From SHLQ01 sp964562985 (lineage in GTDB: Bacteria; Actinomycetota; Acidimicrobiia; Acidimicrobiales; SHLQ01), in NCBI GenBank assembly GCA_964562985.1, contig CAZLWE010000028.1:1-41019 (forward strand): a stretch of DNA of 41,019 bases. The letters run 5' to 3'. Shown piece after piece: positions 31,546 through 39,876 of the stretch (positions within the stretch are counted from its first letter, which is position 1; each line of letters starts with the position of its first letter). A program made the translations under genes and the position numbers. The notes beneath the pieces are model-generated. The model was given only the letters and a program-made list of their open reading frames with translations. It did no database searches and was not told the origin of the DNA.

Positions 31546-33003
31546 GTGTCGACTCAATCTGGCCCAACATCTCATTTTGCCGATCTTGGCGTACCGGGTG
31601 ACCTCGTTTCCGTGCTGGAAGAAAATGGCATTCTCTCTCCGTTTGAAATCCAATCGGCGACGATCCCAGACGCTCTCGCCGGCCGTGACGTTCTCGGACG
31701 AGCACCCACGGGCTCCGGCAAGACACTCGCCTTCGGAATTCCGATGGTCGCACGCCTCAAGAACGCAAAGCCTCATGCACCGACAGGTCTGGTCCTCTCC
31801 CCCACCCGCGAGCTTGCCGAACAGATCCGCCGAGAACTCGACCCGCTGGCGCAAGTGCGAGACCGCAGCGTTGCAGCCGTGTACGGGGGCGTCGGCTTCG
31901 GTGCACAATTGAAGGCGCTCCGAAATGGCGTCGACATGCTCGTCGCGTGTCCGGGACGCCTTCTCGACCTGATCGATCAGAACGAGGTTCGACTGAGCGA
32001 GGTCAAGATCGCCGTCGTGGATGAGGCCGACCGTATGGCCGACATGGGATTCCTCCCCGTCGTAAAGAAGATTCTCGATCTCACAAACGACAATCGCCAG
32101 ACCGTCTTTTTCTCGGCCACGCTTGGCAAAGAGGTCCAGACTCTGACCGACCGCTACCAACGCGATCCGGTACTCCACGAGGTTGGGGAACGCGAGCCTG
32201 ACATGACCCGCATGACCCATCGGTTCGTGCGGATCGATCGAACCGAAAAGGTCCCGCTCGCTGCCCACGAGATCCGCTCTCATGGTCAAACCATTGTGTT
32301 CTGCCGAACACGGCACGGTTCGGATCGCGTTGCCCGTCAGCTCAAGCGCTACGGCGTCAAGACCGGAGTTATTCACGGTCGTCGAACCCAGAACCAGCGT
32401 GACAATGCACTGAAAGCCTTCGTCGAAGGCAAGACGCAAGCTCTTGTCGCGACAGATGTAGCGGCTCGGGGCATCCACGTCGACGGAGTCGATTGCGTTG
32501 TCCACTTCGATCCCCCCGAAGACGACAAGGCCTACACCCACCGGTCGGGTCGAACCGCCCGCGCCGGCGCTACTGGAGTTGTCATATCGTTCGTGACAAA
32601 CGAACAGCTGAAGGACACCAAGAAGCTCCAGCGCCAGATCAAGGTCCGGTGCGAGTTTGAGGAGCCGACGCCGTCAGCTTCGCTTGATCTTGGCGAGCCC
32701 ATCGTCCAGCCCAAGCAAAACCAACAGCGCGGAAAATCGGGCTCCAGGAACGGTGGCAACAAGGGCCACAACAAGTCCAAGAACCGAAATCGAAAGTCGA
32801 AGGGTTCAACCAAGTCCGGCGACGGCAACCGACCCAAACATAAGAGTGGGCAGAAGTCCTCCTCGGGTTCGTCATCCAAGAGCCACAAGCCCAAGGGCAA
32901 GCGAAACGGCCAGCCCAAGGGTTCGGGCAAGCCACGAGGCGGCGGACGCTCGAGCAACAAGAGCCGTTCTCACAACTCGGGTGGCTCTGGGAAGCGTCGC
33001 TAG
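31546..33003 (+). CDS. DEAD-box ATP-dependent RNA helicase
   Basis: 485 residues. Helicase core intact: Q-motif region FEIQSATIPDALAGRDVLGR, motif I APTGSGKT (53-60), Ia PTRELAEQ, Ib CPGRLLDL, motif II DEAD (159-162), motif III SAT, IV TIVFCRTRHGSDRVARQLKR, V ATDVAARGIHVDGVD, VI HRSGRTARAGATG. The C-terminal ~100 residues are a basic, Gly/Ser/Lys/Asn/Arg-rich, disordered tail likely to bind RNA. GTG start at 31546 with GGGAAG upstream. Unwinds structured RNA in cold adaptation, decay or ribosome assembly (family knowledge). Confidence 0.93.
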   Translation: MSTQSGPTSHFADLGVPGDLVSVLEENGILSPFEIQSATIPDALAGRDVLGRAPTGSGKTLAFGIPMVARLKNAKPHAPTGLVLSPTRELAEQIRRELDPLAQVRDRSVAAVYGGVGFGAQLKALRNGVDMLVACPGRLLDLIDQNEVRLSEVKIAVVDEADRMADMGFLPVVKKILDLTNDNRQTVFFSATLGKEVQTLTDRYQRDPVLHEVGEREPDMTRMTHRFVRIDRTEKVPLAAHEIRSHGQTIVFCRTRHGSDRVARQLKRYGVKTGVIHGRRTQNQRDNALKAFVEGKTQALVATDVAARGIHVDGVDCVVHFDPPEDDKAYTHRSGRTARAGATGVVISFVTNEQLKDTKKLQRQIKVRCEFEEPTPSASLDLGEPIVQPKQNQQRGKSGSRNGGNKGHNKSKNRNRKSKGSTKSGDGNRPKHKSGQKSSSGSSSKSHKPKGKRNGQPKGSGKPRGGGRSSNKSRSHNSGGSGKRR

Positions 33004-33028
33004 GTCAACGCGGCGCCGCTCCCGGCGA

Positions 33029-33034
33029 TACATT
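33029..33034 (+). promoter_or_regulatory. -10 for the class I aminotransferase gene
   Basis: TACATT seven bases before the ATG at 33042; no Shine-Dalgarno. Leaderless-type spacing. Confidence 0.4.
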
Positions 33035-33041
33035 CCCCAAT

Positions 33042-34166
33042 ATGACTCGCATGATCGACCCCTTCTATGTGATGGAGGTCATCGCGGCAGCCCAAGCAAA
33101 AGAGGCCGCCGGTGCCGCCGTCCATCACCTTGAGGTCGGTCAGCCCTCGACGGGCGCTCCAACGAGGGCGATCGCCCGCGCCCACGAACTCCTCGACTCA
33201 CACCCTCTCGGCTACACCGCGAGTCGAGGAATCCCTGAACTCGCGCCTGCGATATCGGCACACATACAGCGAACCTATGGCGTCGAGGTCGACCCTCAGC
33301 GAATAGCGATTACCCAAGGCGCGACCGGTGCCTTCATCTTGGGGATGCTGGCGAGCTTCGATGAAGGCGCCCGAGTCGCCGTCACCACTCCCGGATATCC
33401 CTGCTACCGCAACGTCCTCACTGCACTCCACATGGAACCGGTGCAACTCGACGTTGACGCGGACTCCCGCTTCCAACCCACGATCGAACAACTCGAAGCT
33501 GCGATGCCTCTCGACGGGATCATCGTGGCGAGTCCCGCAAACCCAACAGGCACCATGCTCACCCCCGGCGAGCTCGAAGACATCGCCTCGTGGTGCGACA
33601 CAAACGACGTGCGCTTCTTCAGCGACGAGATTTATCACGGGCTGACCTACGACGATGCCGAAACCGCAACCGCGTCCCAGTTCTCCGACTCAGCCATCGT
33701 GGTGAACAGCTTCTCCAAGTACTTCTCCATGACCGGATGGCGCATAGGCTGGGCGGTGCTCCCCGAGGAACTCGCGACGCCGGTAGACCGCCTCGCCCAG
33801 AACCTGGTGATCTGCCCGCCGGCACTCAGCCAACACGTCGCGCTCGCCGCGCTCGATTGCCACGATGAACTCGCCGCCCACGTCGATCGTTACGCAGAGA
33901 ATCGGCGAATTCTGCTCGACGGATTGCCCAAAGCCGGGTTGACCGACCTCGCCCCTGCCGACGGCGCCTTCTACATATGGGCTCGTACCGACCATCTGGC
34001 CGACGACTCACAGGTACTCGCTGCCCAATGGCTCGACGATCTGGGTATCGCAGCTACCCCCGGTATCGACTTCCATCCAACACAAGGGCACCGATTTATC
34101 CGCTTCAGCTTCTGTGGTCCCACCGAATCGATGCACGCAGCGGTCGCGGCGCTCCGTGAGGGTTAG
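33042..34166 (+). CDS. Class I/II PLP-dependent aminotransferase (aspartate-aminotransferase-like)
   Basis: 374 residues, fold-type I. Family marks: LEVGQPSTGAP near the N-terminus, LGYTASRGIPELAPAISAHI, ITQGATGAFILG, PGYPCYRNVL, the SPANPTGTMLT motif contacting the substrate carboxylate, SDEIYHGLTYD, and PLP lysine K226 in VNSFSKYFSMTGWRIGW; C-terminal RFIRFSFCGP holds the second carboxylate-binding Arg. Exact amino donor unknown. It precedes the CBS-CGL pair but a 123-nt leader with structured RNA lies between, so cotranscription is uncertain. Confidence 0.9.
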   Translation: MTRMIDPFYVMEVIAAAQAKEAAGAAVHHLEVGQPSTGAPTRAIARAHELLDSHPLGYTASRGIPELAPAISAHIQRTYGVEVDPQRIAITQGATGAFILGMLASFDEGARVAVTTPGYPCYRNVLTALHMEPVQLDVDADSRFQPTIEQLEAAMPLDGIIVASPANPTGTMLTPGELEDIASWCDTNDVRFFSDEIYHGLTYDDAETATASQFSDSAIVVNSFSKYFSMTGWRIGWAVLPEELATPVDRLAQNLVICPPALSQHVALAALDCHDELAAHVDRYAENRRILLDGLPKAGLTDLAPADGAFYIWARTDHLADDSQVLAAQWLDDLGIAATPGIDFHPTQGHRFIRFSFCGPTESMHAAVAALREG

Positions 34167-34201
34167 CCAACGGCTCGGACGGTTCGTAAATGTTCTTCCC
34201 G

Positions 34202-34260
34202 CTCCGAGGCAATCCGATCGTAGACTCGGAGGTCTGCAAGGATTGTGGCCGAACCTCCGA
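34202..34260 (+). promoter_or_regulatory. Leader with two mutually exclusive hairpins before the CBS gene
   Basis: Three segments: A CTCCGAG (34202-34208), B CTCGGAGGT (34225-34233), C ACCTCCGA (34253-34260). B pairs perfectly with A (7 bp) or with C (8 bp), but not both. Such a switch is typical of attenuators and riboswitches. No T-run follows C, so control would be at translation or RNA stability rather than intrinsic termination. I recognise no known riboswitch class. Confidence 0.45.
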
Positions 34261-34289
34261 AACGAACTTCCAAGAAAGCGAGACCATTC

Positions 34290-35663
34290 ATGGAAATTGC
34301 GGATTCTGTTATCGAACTCATCGGCAATACCCCGCTGGTGCGAATGCCCAAAGTCGCTGGCGATCTGCCGTGTGACTTTGCCATCAAACTGGAGCTGACG
34401 AACCCAGGTGGCTCATCGAAGGATCGTCCCGCCCTCGCCATGATCGAAGCGGCCGAGGAAGCGGGTCTACTCAAGCCAGGTGGCACGATCGTCGAGCCGA
34501 CCAGCGGCAACACCGGGGTAGGCCTTGCCATCGTCGCGAACCAACGGGGTTACAAGTGCGTCTTCGTCATGACCGACAAGGTCGCCCCCGAGAAGGTCGA
34601 CCTACTCCGCGCCTACGGCGCAGAGGTAGTGGTCTGCCCAGTGGCTGTCCCGCCGGAAGATCCGCAGTCCTACTATTCGACCGCCGAGCGTCTGGTCAGC
34701 GAGATCCCGGGGGCGTTTCGCCCTGACCAGTATTCGAACCAGGTCAACCCCGAATCGCACTACCGTACGACAGGCCCCGAACTGTGGGAGCAGACCGACG
34801 GCAAGATCACCCACTTCGTCGCTGGTGCTGGCACCGGTGGAACTATCTCTGGCGTATCGAAATACCTGAAAGAGCAGAACCCGGACATCAAAGTGATCGC
34901 GGCCGACCCTGAGGGCTCGGTGTATTCGGGCGGTTCAGGCCGGCCCTACCTGGTCGAAGGCGTCGGCGAGGATTTCTGGCCTACGACGTACCATGCAGAT
35001 CTTGTCGACGAGGTCATCGCCGTTTCTGACCACGACAGCTTCATCATGGCCCGCCGCATCGCCCGCGAGGAAGGGATCCTCCTCGGTGGCTCGTGCGGAA
35101 CCGCAGTTGCGGCTGGGCTGCGGGTCGCAGAAACCCTGGGCCCAGATGACCTTATGGTCGTTCTCACTCCGGACTCTGGCCGCGGCTACCTGTCAAAGGT
35201 CTTCAACGACGACTATCTAGCCTGCCTCGGATTCATCGAGTGCGACTCGACCACGTGCGTGAACGCTGTCGTCAACGCAAAGGGCAACAGCGACCGCGAG
35301 CTGCTCTATGTCAACCCGGAGACTCCGGTCCGCGAGGCTGTTGAGTTGATGCGTTCAAACGGCGTCAGCCAAGTTCCGGTAGCAAAGAACGAGCCCCCAT
35401 TTGCTCTCGCCGAGATCGCCGGGTCGGTATCGGAGCTGCAGTTGATGAACGCGATGTACGCTGACGAAAGCGTCCTCGACAAGCCGGTAGAGATGGTGAT
35501 GGCCCCGGGCCTTCCCACCATCGGGATCGGCCAAGCGATCTCGACTGCGGTCGAGCTTTTCGAGAACTCGAGTGCGCTGCTCGTTATCGATGGTGGCCGT
35601 CCACGCACGGTCATCAGCCATACCGACGTTCTGGAGTTTCTCTCGAACTCGACCGGAGAATGA
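34290..35663 (+). CDS. cbs: Cystathionine beta-synthase
   Basis: Condenses homocysteine with serine to cystathionine, first step of reverse trans-sulfuration. 457 residues from the ATG at 34290. Catalytic domain: VIELIGNTPLVRMP, PLP lysine K44 in NPGGSSKDRPA, TSGNTGVGLAI, GAGTGGTISGVSKYL (phosphate loop) and GILLGGSCGTAVAAGL. The C-terminal 130 residues form a pair of CBS domains (VNPETPVREAVELMRSNGVS and QAISTAVELFENSSALLVID). No heme-binding N-terminal extension as in animal enzymes. The stop is two bases from the CGL start, so the two are an operon. Confidence 0.93.
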   Translation: MEIADSVIELIGNTPLVRMPKVAGDLPCDFAIKLELTNPGGSSKDRPALAMIEAAEEAGLLKPGGTIVEPTSGNTGVGLAIVANQRGYKCVFVMTDKVAPEKVDLLRAYGAEVVVCPVAVPPEDPQSYYSTAERLVSEIPGAFRPDQYSNQVNPESHYRTTGPELWEQTDGKITHFVAGAGTGGTISGVSKYLKEQNPDIKVIAADPEGSVYSGGSGRPYLVEGVGEDFWPTTYHADLVDEVIAVSDHDSFIMARRIAREEGILLGGSCGTAVAAGLRVAETLGPDDLMVVLTPDSGRGYLSKVFNDDYLACLGFIECDSTTCVNAVVNAKGNSDRELLYVNPETPVREAVELMRSNGVSQVPVAKNEPPFALAEIAGSVSELQLMNAMYADESVLDKPVEMVMAPGLPTIGIGQAISTAVELFENSSALLVIDGGRPRTVISHTDVLEFLSNSTGE

Positions 35664-35664
35664 T

Positions 35665-36813
35665 ATGACCGCTCACAACGACGGATTTGAAACCCGAGCT
35701 ATTCACGCCGGGCAGGACCCCGAACAGGTCACCGGATCGGTTATCACGCCGATCTTTCAGACATCGACCTATGCCCAGCCGTCACCGGGCGACCACACCG
35801 GCTATGAGTACTCCCGTACTGACAACCCAACGCGCACCGCACTGCAAGAGGCACTGGCCAGCCTTGAAGGCGCTCGTTTCGGGTATGCGTTTGCGTCCGG
35901 CCTCGCAGCCGAAGACACGGTACTGCGCTCTCTTGTGTCCGGTGACCACATCGTGCTCGGCAACGACGCGTACGGCGGCACTTTTCGACTGATCTCCCAG
36001 GTCATCACCCGCGCTGGTGTCACGTGGAACGCAGCTGACTTAACCGATCCCGCAGCGCTCGCTGCAGATTGGAACCCGGCCACGAAGATCGTGTGGATGG
36101 AAACGCCGACGAATCCGCTTCTCACCGTGTTTGACATTGCGGCAATCGCCGAGGTCACCCATGCCAATGGGGCCAAGCTCGTCGTCGACAACACCTTCGC
36201 ATCGCCATACTTGCAGCAGCCCCTGGCACTTGGGGCAGATCTCGTGATCCACTCGACGACTAAATATATCGGCGGGCACTCCGATGTTGTCGGCGGGTTC
36301 GCGGCCACCAACGATGAAGAGTGGGCCGGCGACATCAAGTATTTGCAGAACGCGGTAGGCGCTGTCCCCGCTCCAATGGATTGCTTTCTTACGCTTCGCG
36401 GACTCAAGACCTTGGGAGTTCGTATGGATCGCCACGTGCACAACGCCCAAGCGATCGTCGAGATGCTCCTCGCCCACCCCGCGGTATCCCACGTGCTATA
36501 TCCCGGGCTCCCCGATCATCCGGGCGGCGAGATCGCGGCGAAACAGATGTCTGCCCCTGGTGGGATGATCTCGTTTCGAGTGAAGGCTGGCATGGAAGCC
36601 GCAAAGTCCGTCACCATGAAGACTCGTTTGTTCACCCTCGCCGAGTCGCTGGGCGGCATCGAGTCACTCATTGAGCATCCCGGGATCATGACCCATGCCT
36701 CCGCCGCGGGTTCGCCTTTGGAGGTTCCCGATGACTTAGTGCGGGTCTCGGTCGGCATCGAAACTACCGACGACCTGGTGGCTGACCTAAACAACGCTCT
36801 CGATCAGATCTAG
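35665..36813 (+). CDS. Cystathionine gamma-lyase / gamma-synthase
   Basis: 382-residue trans-sulfuration enzyme. N-terminal FETRAIHAGQDPEQVTGSVI, YEYSRTDNPTRTALQEALAS, FASGLAAEDTVL, WMETPTNPLLTVFDI, and PLP lysine K200 in IHSTTKYIGGHSDVVGG; C-terminal SLGGIESLIEHPGIMTHAS and VRVSVGIE. The partner of CBS: cleaves cystathionine to cysteine, 2-oxobutyrate and ammonia. Sequence alone does not exclude gamma-synthase activity, but being one codon-gap from CBS makes the lyase role more likely. ATG at 35665 (TGATATG). Confidence 0.92.
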   Translation: MTAHNDGFETRAIHAGQDPEQVTGSVITPIFQTSTYAQPSPGDHTGYEYSRTDNPTRTALQEALASLEGARFGYAFASGLAAEDTVLRSLVSGDHIVLGNDAYGGTFRLISQVITRAGVTWNAADLTDPAALAADWNPATKIVWMETPTNPLLTVFDIAAIAEVTHANGAKLVVDNTFASPYLQQPLALGADLVIHSTTKYIGGHSDVVGGFAATNDEEWAGDIKYLQNAVGAVPAPMDCFLTLRGLKTLGVRMDRHVHNAQAIVEMLLAHPAVSHVLYPGLPDHPGGEIAAKQMSAPGGMISFRVKAGMEAAKSVTMKTRLFTLAESLGGIESLIEHPGIMTHASAAGSPLEVPDDLVRVSVGIETTDDLVADLNNALDQI

Positions 36814-36856
36814 ATTCTGCGCACTTGTGCGAACGCGCGCCGCAGGGAAAACGACA

Positions 36857-36888
36857 GCGAGGGCCCGACCAAGCGGTCCGACCCTCGC
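36857..36888. terminator. Convergent terminator hairpin
   Basis: GCGAGGG at the left end pairs with CCCTCGC at the right end, with further pairing of CGACC and GGTC(C)G inside around AAGC. It lies between the CGL gene (plus) and the surface protein (minus). On the minus strand the stem is followed by TGTCGTTTTC, so it serves that gene best. Confidence 0.65.
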
Positions 36889-36903
36889 TCGCCGTAGTTC
36901 GAA

Positions 36904-39706
36904 TTATGGGACGCTGACCGTATTGCAAGCCCGGTCGACTGGGCCACCGTTCACCCAATGGCGAATCATGTAGGTTCGTGAACCAGATTCAGGGAAGCCG
37001 TCGGTGAAGGACAGCGCTCCGGTGTTCGGGGTCGCTACCCAACCATCGTTGTCACGTACGACATAGACGTTCGTACCAGCGACCTGGGTCCACGCCAGAC
37101 TGACGCTTCCGTTCCCGGTGACGGTGGCCGTACATGGCGTACCCGCAGGTGGTGGAGGCGTTGCGCCACCCACGGTGATCGGGCTCGGCGTACATACGAC
37201 ATCGGTGACAACGCCGCCCGGACGAGTCCGAATCGCATAGGTATGTGGGCCCGGGGTTGCATCAGCGTGAGTGAACGTTCCCGAACCTGATGGCGTTGAG
37301 GCCAAGAAGAACCCGTCAAATTGCACAAACACCAAGGCGTTACCGTCGATGAGTCCCGAGTAGGTGAGCACCGGCTGGCCTGCACCGTTAAGCGCTGCAG
37401 TACACGTCGGTCCCGCACCCGGAGGAGGAGGAGGAGGAGGCGGCGGCGTTGCGCCACCCACGGTGATCGGGCTCGGCGTACATGGAACTTCAACGAGCAC
37501 TCCACCCGGACGATACCGAATCACGTAACCGTGGTCACCTGGGTTTGCGCCTGTATCGGTAAACGTCCCAGAACCAGCGGGAGTTGACCCAACGAAGAAC
37601 CCATTATCTCGAATAAACACATCCTGGTTGTCGTCAATAACATCGGAATAGGTGAGCACCGGATCACCAGCACCGTTAAGCGCTGCGGTACACGTCGGGG
37701 CCTGACCAGGAGGAGGCGGAGGTGGCGCAGGAGCGTTCACCGTGATCGGGCTCGGCGTACATGGAACTTCAACGAGCACTCCACCCGGACGATACCNNNN
37801 NNNNNNNNNNNNNNNNNNNNNNNNNNNNNNNNNNNNNNNNNNNNNNNNNNNNNNNNNNNNNNNNNNNNNNNNNNNNNNNNNNNNNNNNNNNNNNNNCATC
37901 CTGGTTGTCGTCAATAACATCGGAATAGGTGAGCACCGGATCACCAGCACCATTGAGCGCAACGCTGCACTCGGGGCCGCCGGAGAGCGTAAATCGGTGG
38001 GTGTCAAAGGCAGACCCGTTTCCTGCCGGGTCAAGCGAGAAACCGCGGGTCTCATACTCGCCGGGCACCAGGTTTGTGACGGGAAATGACCACGCCACTT
38101 CACCTGGTCCGGTCGGCGTGAGGGTGACCGGGAAGTCGAATCGTGGACCACCGATGGAACCATCGAGCTGTACCCACTGCCCTTCGGTTCGACTCCAAAG
38201 GCGCATGACGACGTTGGACACTGTCCGATCGTCGGCGGCGACGCCAGAGATAGTGGCCAGGTCGGTGATGATCGACCCAGCGACCGGGTTGGTCACCGCG
38301 ACTGTTGGTCCCGCGGTGTCTGGACCGATGCCAAAGTCAAAGAGGCCCGAGCCGCCGACCTGGAAGGTGCTGAACCGATCCCCGTCATGGCCAGCGAGCA
38401 GACCTCGATCAACCAGGGTCAGGTCGAGGACACCAACAAAGGCGTTGCTACCCGGATCCCAGTCAAGTGCCTGAGCAGTAGCTGGGTTGAGCGCAGCCAT
38501 CTGGTTGCGGAAGACCGCATTTTGGGGGTCACGTACGCTTGGATTGATGCTGTTGTTTGGGTCATTGACTTCGCAACCGTTGGCGCCGCCCTCAAAGTTC
38601 GAGGTCACGTTGCCCGCATACACCGCACCCAAGCGAGGGGCTGCGCAGAAATGCCCTCCGACGTACACGGCAACATCAGAGACCGCGAGCGAAAAGACGC
38701 TCGAGTACATCCGTGCCGACCAGGTAAATGGCGTGACCGCGTTTCCAGCTGTCTCGTAACGAAGCACGCTGTCACAGTTCGGCGGGTTATCGGCACCCTG
38801 CCCACCAATCACGATAAAGGAACCATCCGGCGACATCGCCATGTCACGCAACGCGCTCCAGCAGACCTGGCGGGTGGTTTGCTGGGCCCACGGGATCTCC
38901 CAGTCACTTAGTACCGGGGTGGGATTACTAATGTCGAGCTTAAAGACAGCCTGACGGAGTTCGCCGAGCACCTGTTGGTTGTAGTGCAAGACAAAGAGAT
39001 CGTTTCCGTTTGGATGGGCTTCGATTCGGCGAACGAAGGCCGAACCGTTGACCGAGTCGTCCAAACCAAGATTGAATTGGGTATCGACCGCACCGGTCTG
39101 AGCGTTTACTCGAGCGAGACCGCGGATGTCCTGATTGCTAAAGGTCGTGAAGTCACCACCGAGATAGAGGTCGTTGCCGACTTGCTCGATATCGCGCACC
39201 ACGGCAGATGCATCGACTTGAAAACCGGTGTCAAAGTTTCCGACAGCGTCGAGTTTCGCAGCGCGTCCGGGGAATCTCCTGACACCATCTTCCTCCCAAA
39301 TGAAGAAGCGCCCACCCACGTAGAGGCCATTACCCGCAGCGTTCGTCTCCAACGCCTCCACGCCTCGATTAAGTACGGGTTGGAAGTTGAAGTCGAACGC
39401 ACCGGAGTTGATGTCGTAGGCATAGATGTAGGCCTGGTCCAGTACCGTCCCGTCAGGCAGTCGCACCTGGGTAAAGTCGCCACCAACGAACACACGGTTA
39501 CCCACCTGGGCGTGCGCGAGCACACTGCCCCCGAGCGTGACAGGCAAGCCACGACGAGCTTCGTCGGGGACTAACTGCCCGTGATTGACTTCCGCGCGGG
39601 CCGCAGGTGCCACGTTGGCGAAGTACACGCCCGCTCCGCCAAGAACGAGCAGCACGACCAACACGTACACGCCCGTCATTCGCCCAAATAACATCCTCAA
39701 GCTCAT
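36904..39706 (-). CDS. Membrane-anchored surface protein: propeller-like domain plus Fn3/Ig-like tandem repeats (spans assembly gap)
   Basis: Read as one gene across the N gap. N-terminal anchor or signal (GVYVLVVLLVLGGAGVYFAN). Residues ~40-460 resemble DUF5122/delta-60-type beta-propeller repeats: VFVGGDFTQV, LYVGGRFFIW, LYLGGDFTTFSNQDIRGLAR. Then an Ig-like segment (DTAGPTVAVTNPVAGSI, CAA-like W-x-WVQLDG) and at least four Fn3-like repeats of ~93 residues (CTAALNGAGDPVLTYSDVID ... YRPGGVLVEVPCTPSPITV) joined by polyproline linkers. ATG 39706 has AAAGGA 7 nt upstream; TTG 39712 is less likely. The two sides of the gap are in different frames only because the placeholder is 100 N; 102 nt would restore one frame (~936 residues). 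Confidence 0.8.
37463..37951. repeat. 279-nt tandem repeat inside the surface-protein gene
   Basis: A 55-nt block at 37463-37517 recurs without visible change at 37742-37796 (period 279). A second 55-nt block at 37620-37674 recurs at 37897-37951 (277 in this assembly, spanning the gap). Each period encodes one ~93-residue Fn3-like domain plus Pro-rich linker. Near-identity at DNA level implies recent duplication or gene conversion. A (GGA)n run near 37422-37440 encodes polyproline. Confidence 0.85.
37797..37896. other. Assembly gap, 100 N
   Basis: Placeholder inside the repeat region of the surface-protein gene. By comparison with the neighbouring copy, the missing part should be 35 codons minus three bases already present, that is 102 nt, or 102 plus multiples of 279 if copies were collapsed. 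Confidence 0.9.
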
Positions 39707-39727
39707 TGCCAAGTCCTTTTTGCCGCC

Positions 39728-39748
39728 GAGTGTTCCCTCTGAACACTC
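39728..39748. promoter_or_regulatory. Inverted repeat GAGTGTTC-N5-GAACACTC upstream of the surface-protein gene
   Basis: Perfect 8-bp arms (39728-39735 and 39741-39748), 22 nt before the ATG at 39706. It is a candidate operator or 5'-leader hairpin. Confidence 0.5.
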
Positions 39749-39840
39749 ACCAGCTTATGCCTTACCAGACATCCAAACCAGGCATTTTGTCGCGCGAAGT
39801 CTCCAATTGATGCAAATTGCCTACTCTACGTAGTTTGTAT

Positions 39841-39870
39841 TCGCGCAGTGTGAAAGATTCGCGCAGCGTG
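39841..39870. repeat. Direct repeat TCGCGCAG(T/C)GTG between the two surface-protein genes
   Basis: Two 12-nt copies with one mismatch at 39841-39852 and 39859-39870 (18-nt period), just downstream of the second surface-protein gene. Its function is unclear. The rest of 39749-39876 shows no gene. Confidence 0.35.
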
Positions 39871-39876
39871 CGCGAG

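Noticed and set aside
34166..34290. Possible tRNA-like or known riboswitch in the CBS leader
   Set aside because: No acceptor/T-loop consensus and no match by eye to SAM, SAH or T-box cores; kept only as an unclassified structured leader.
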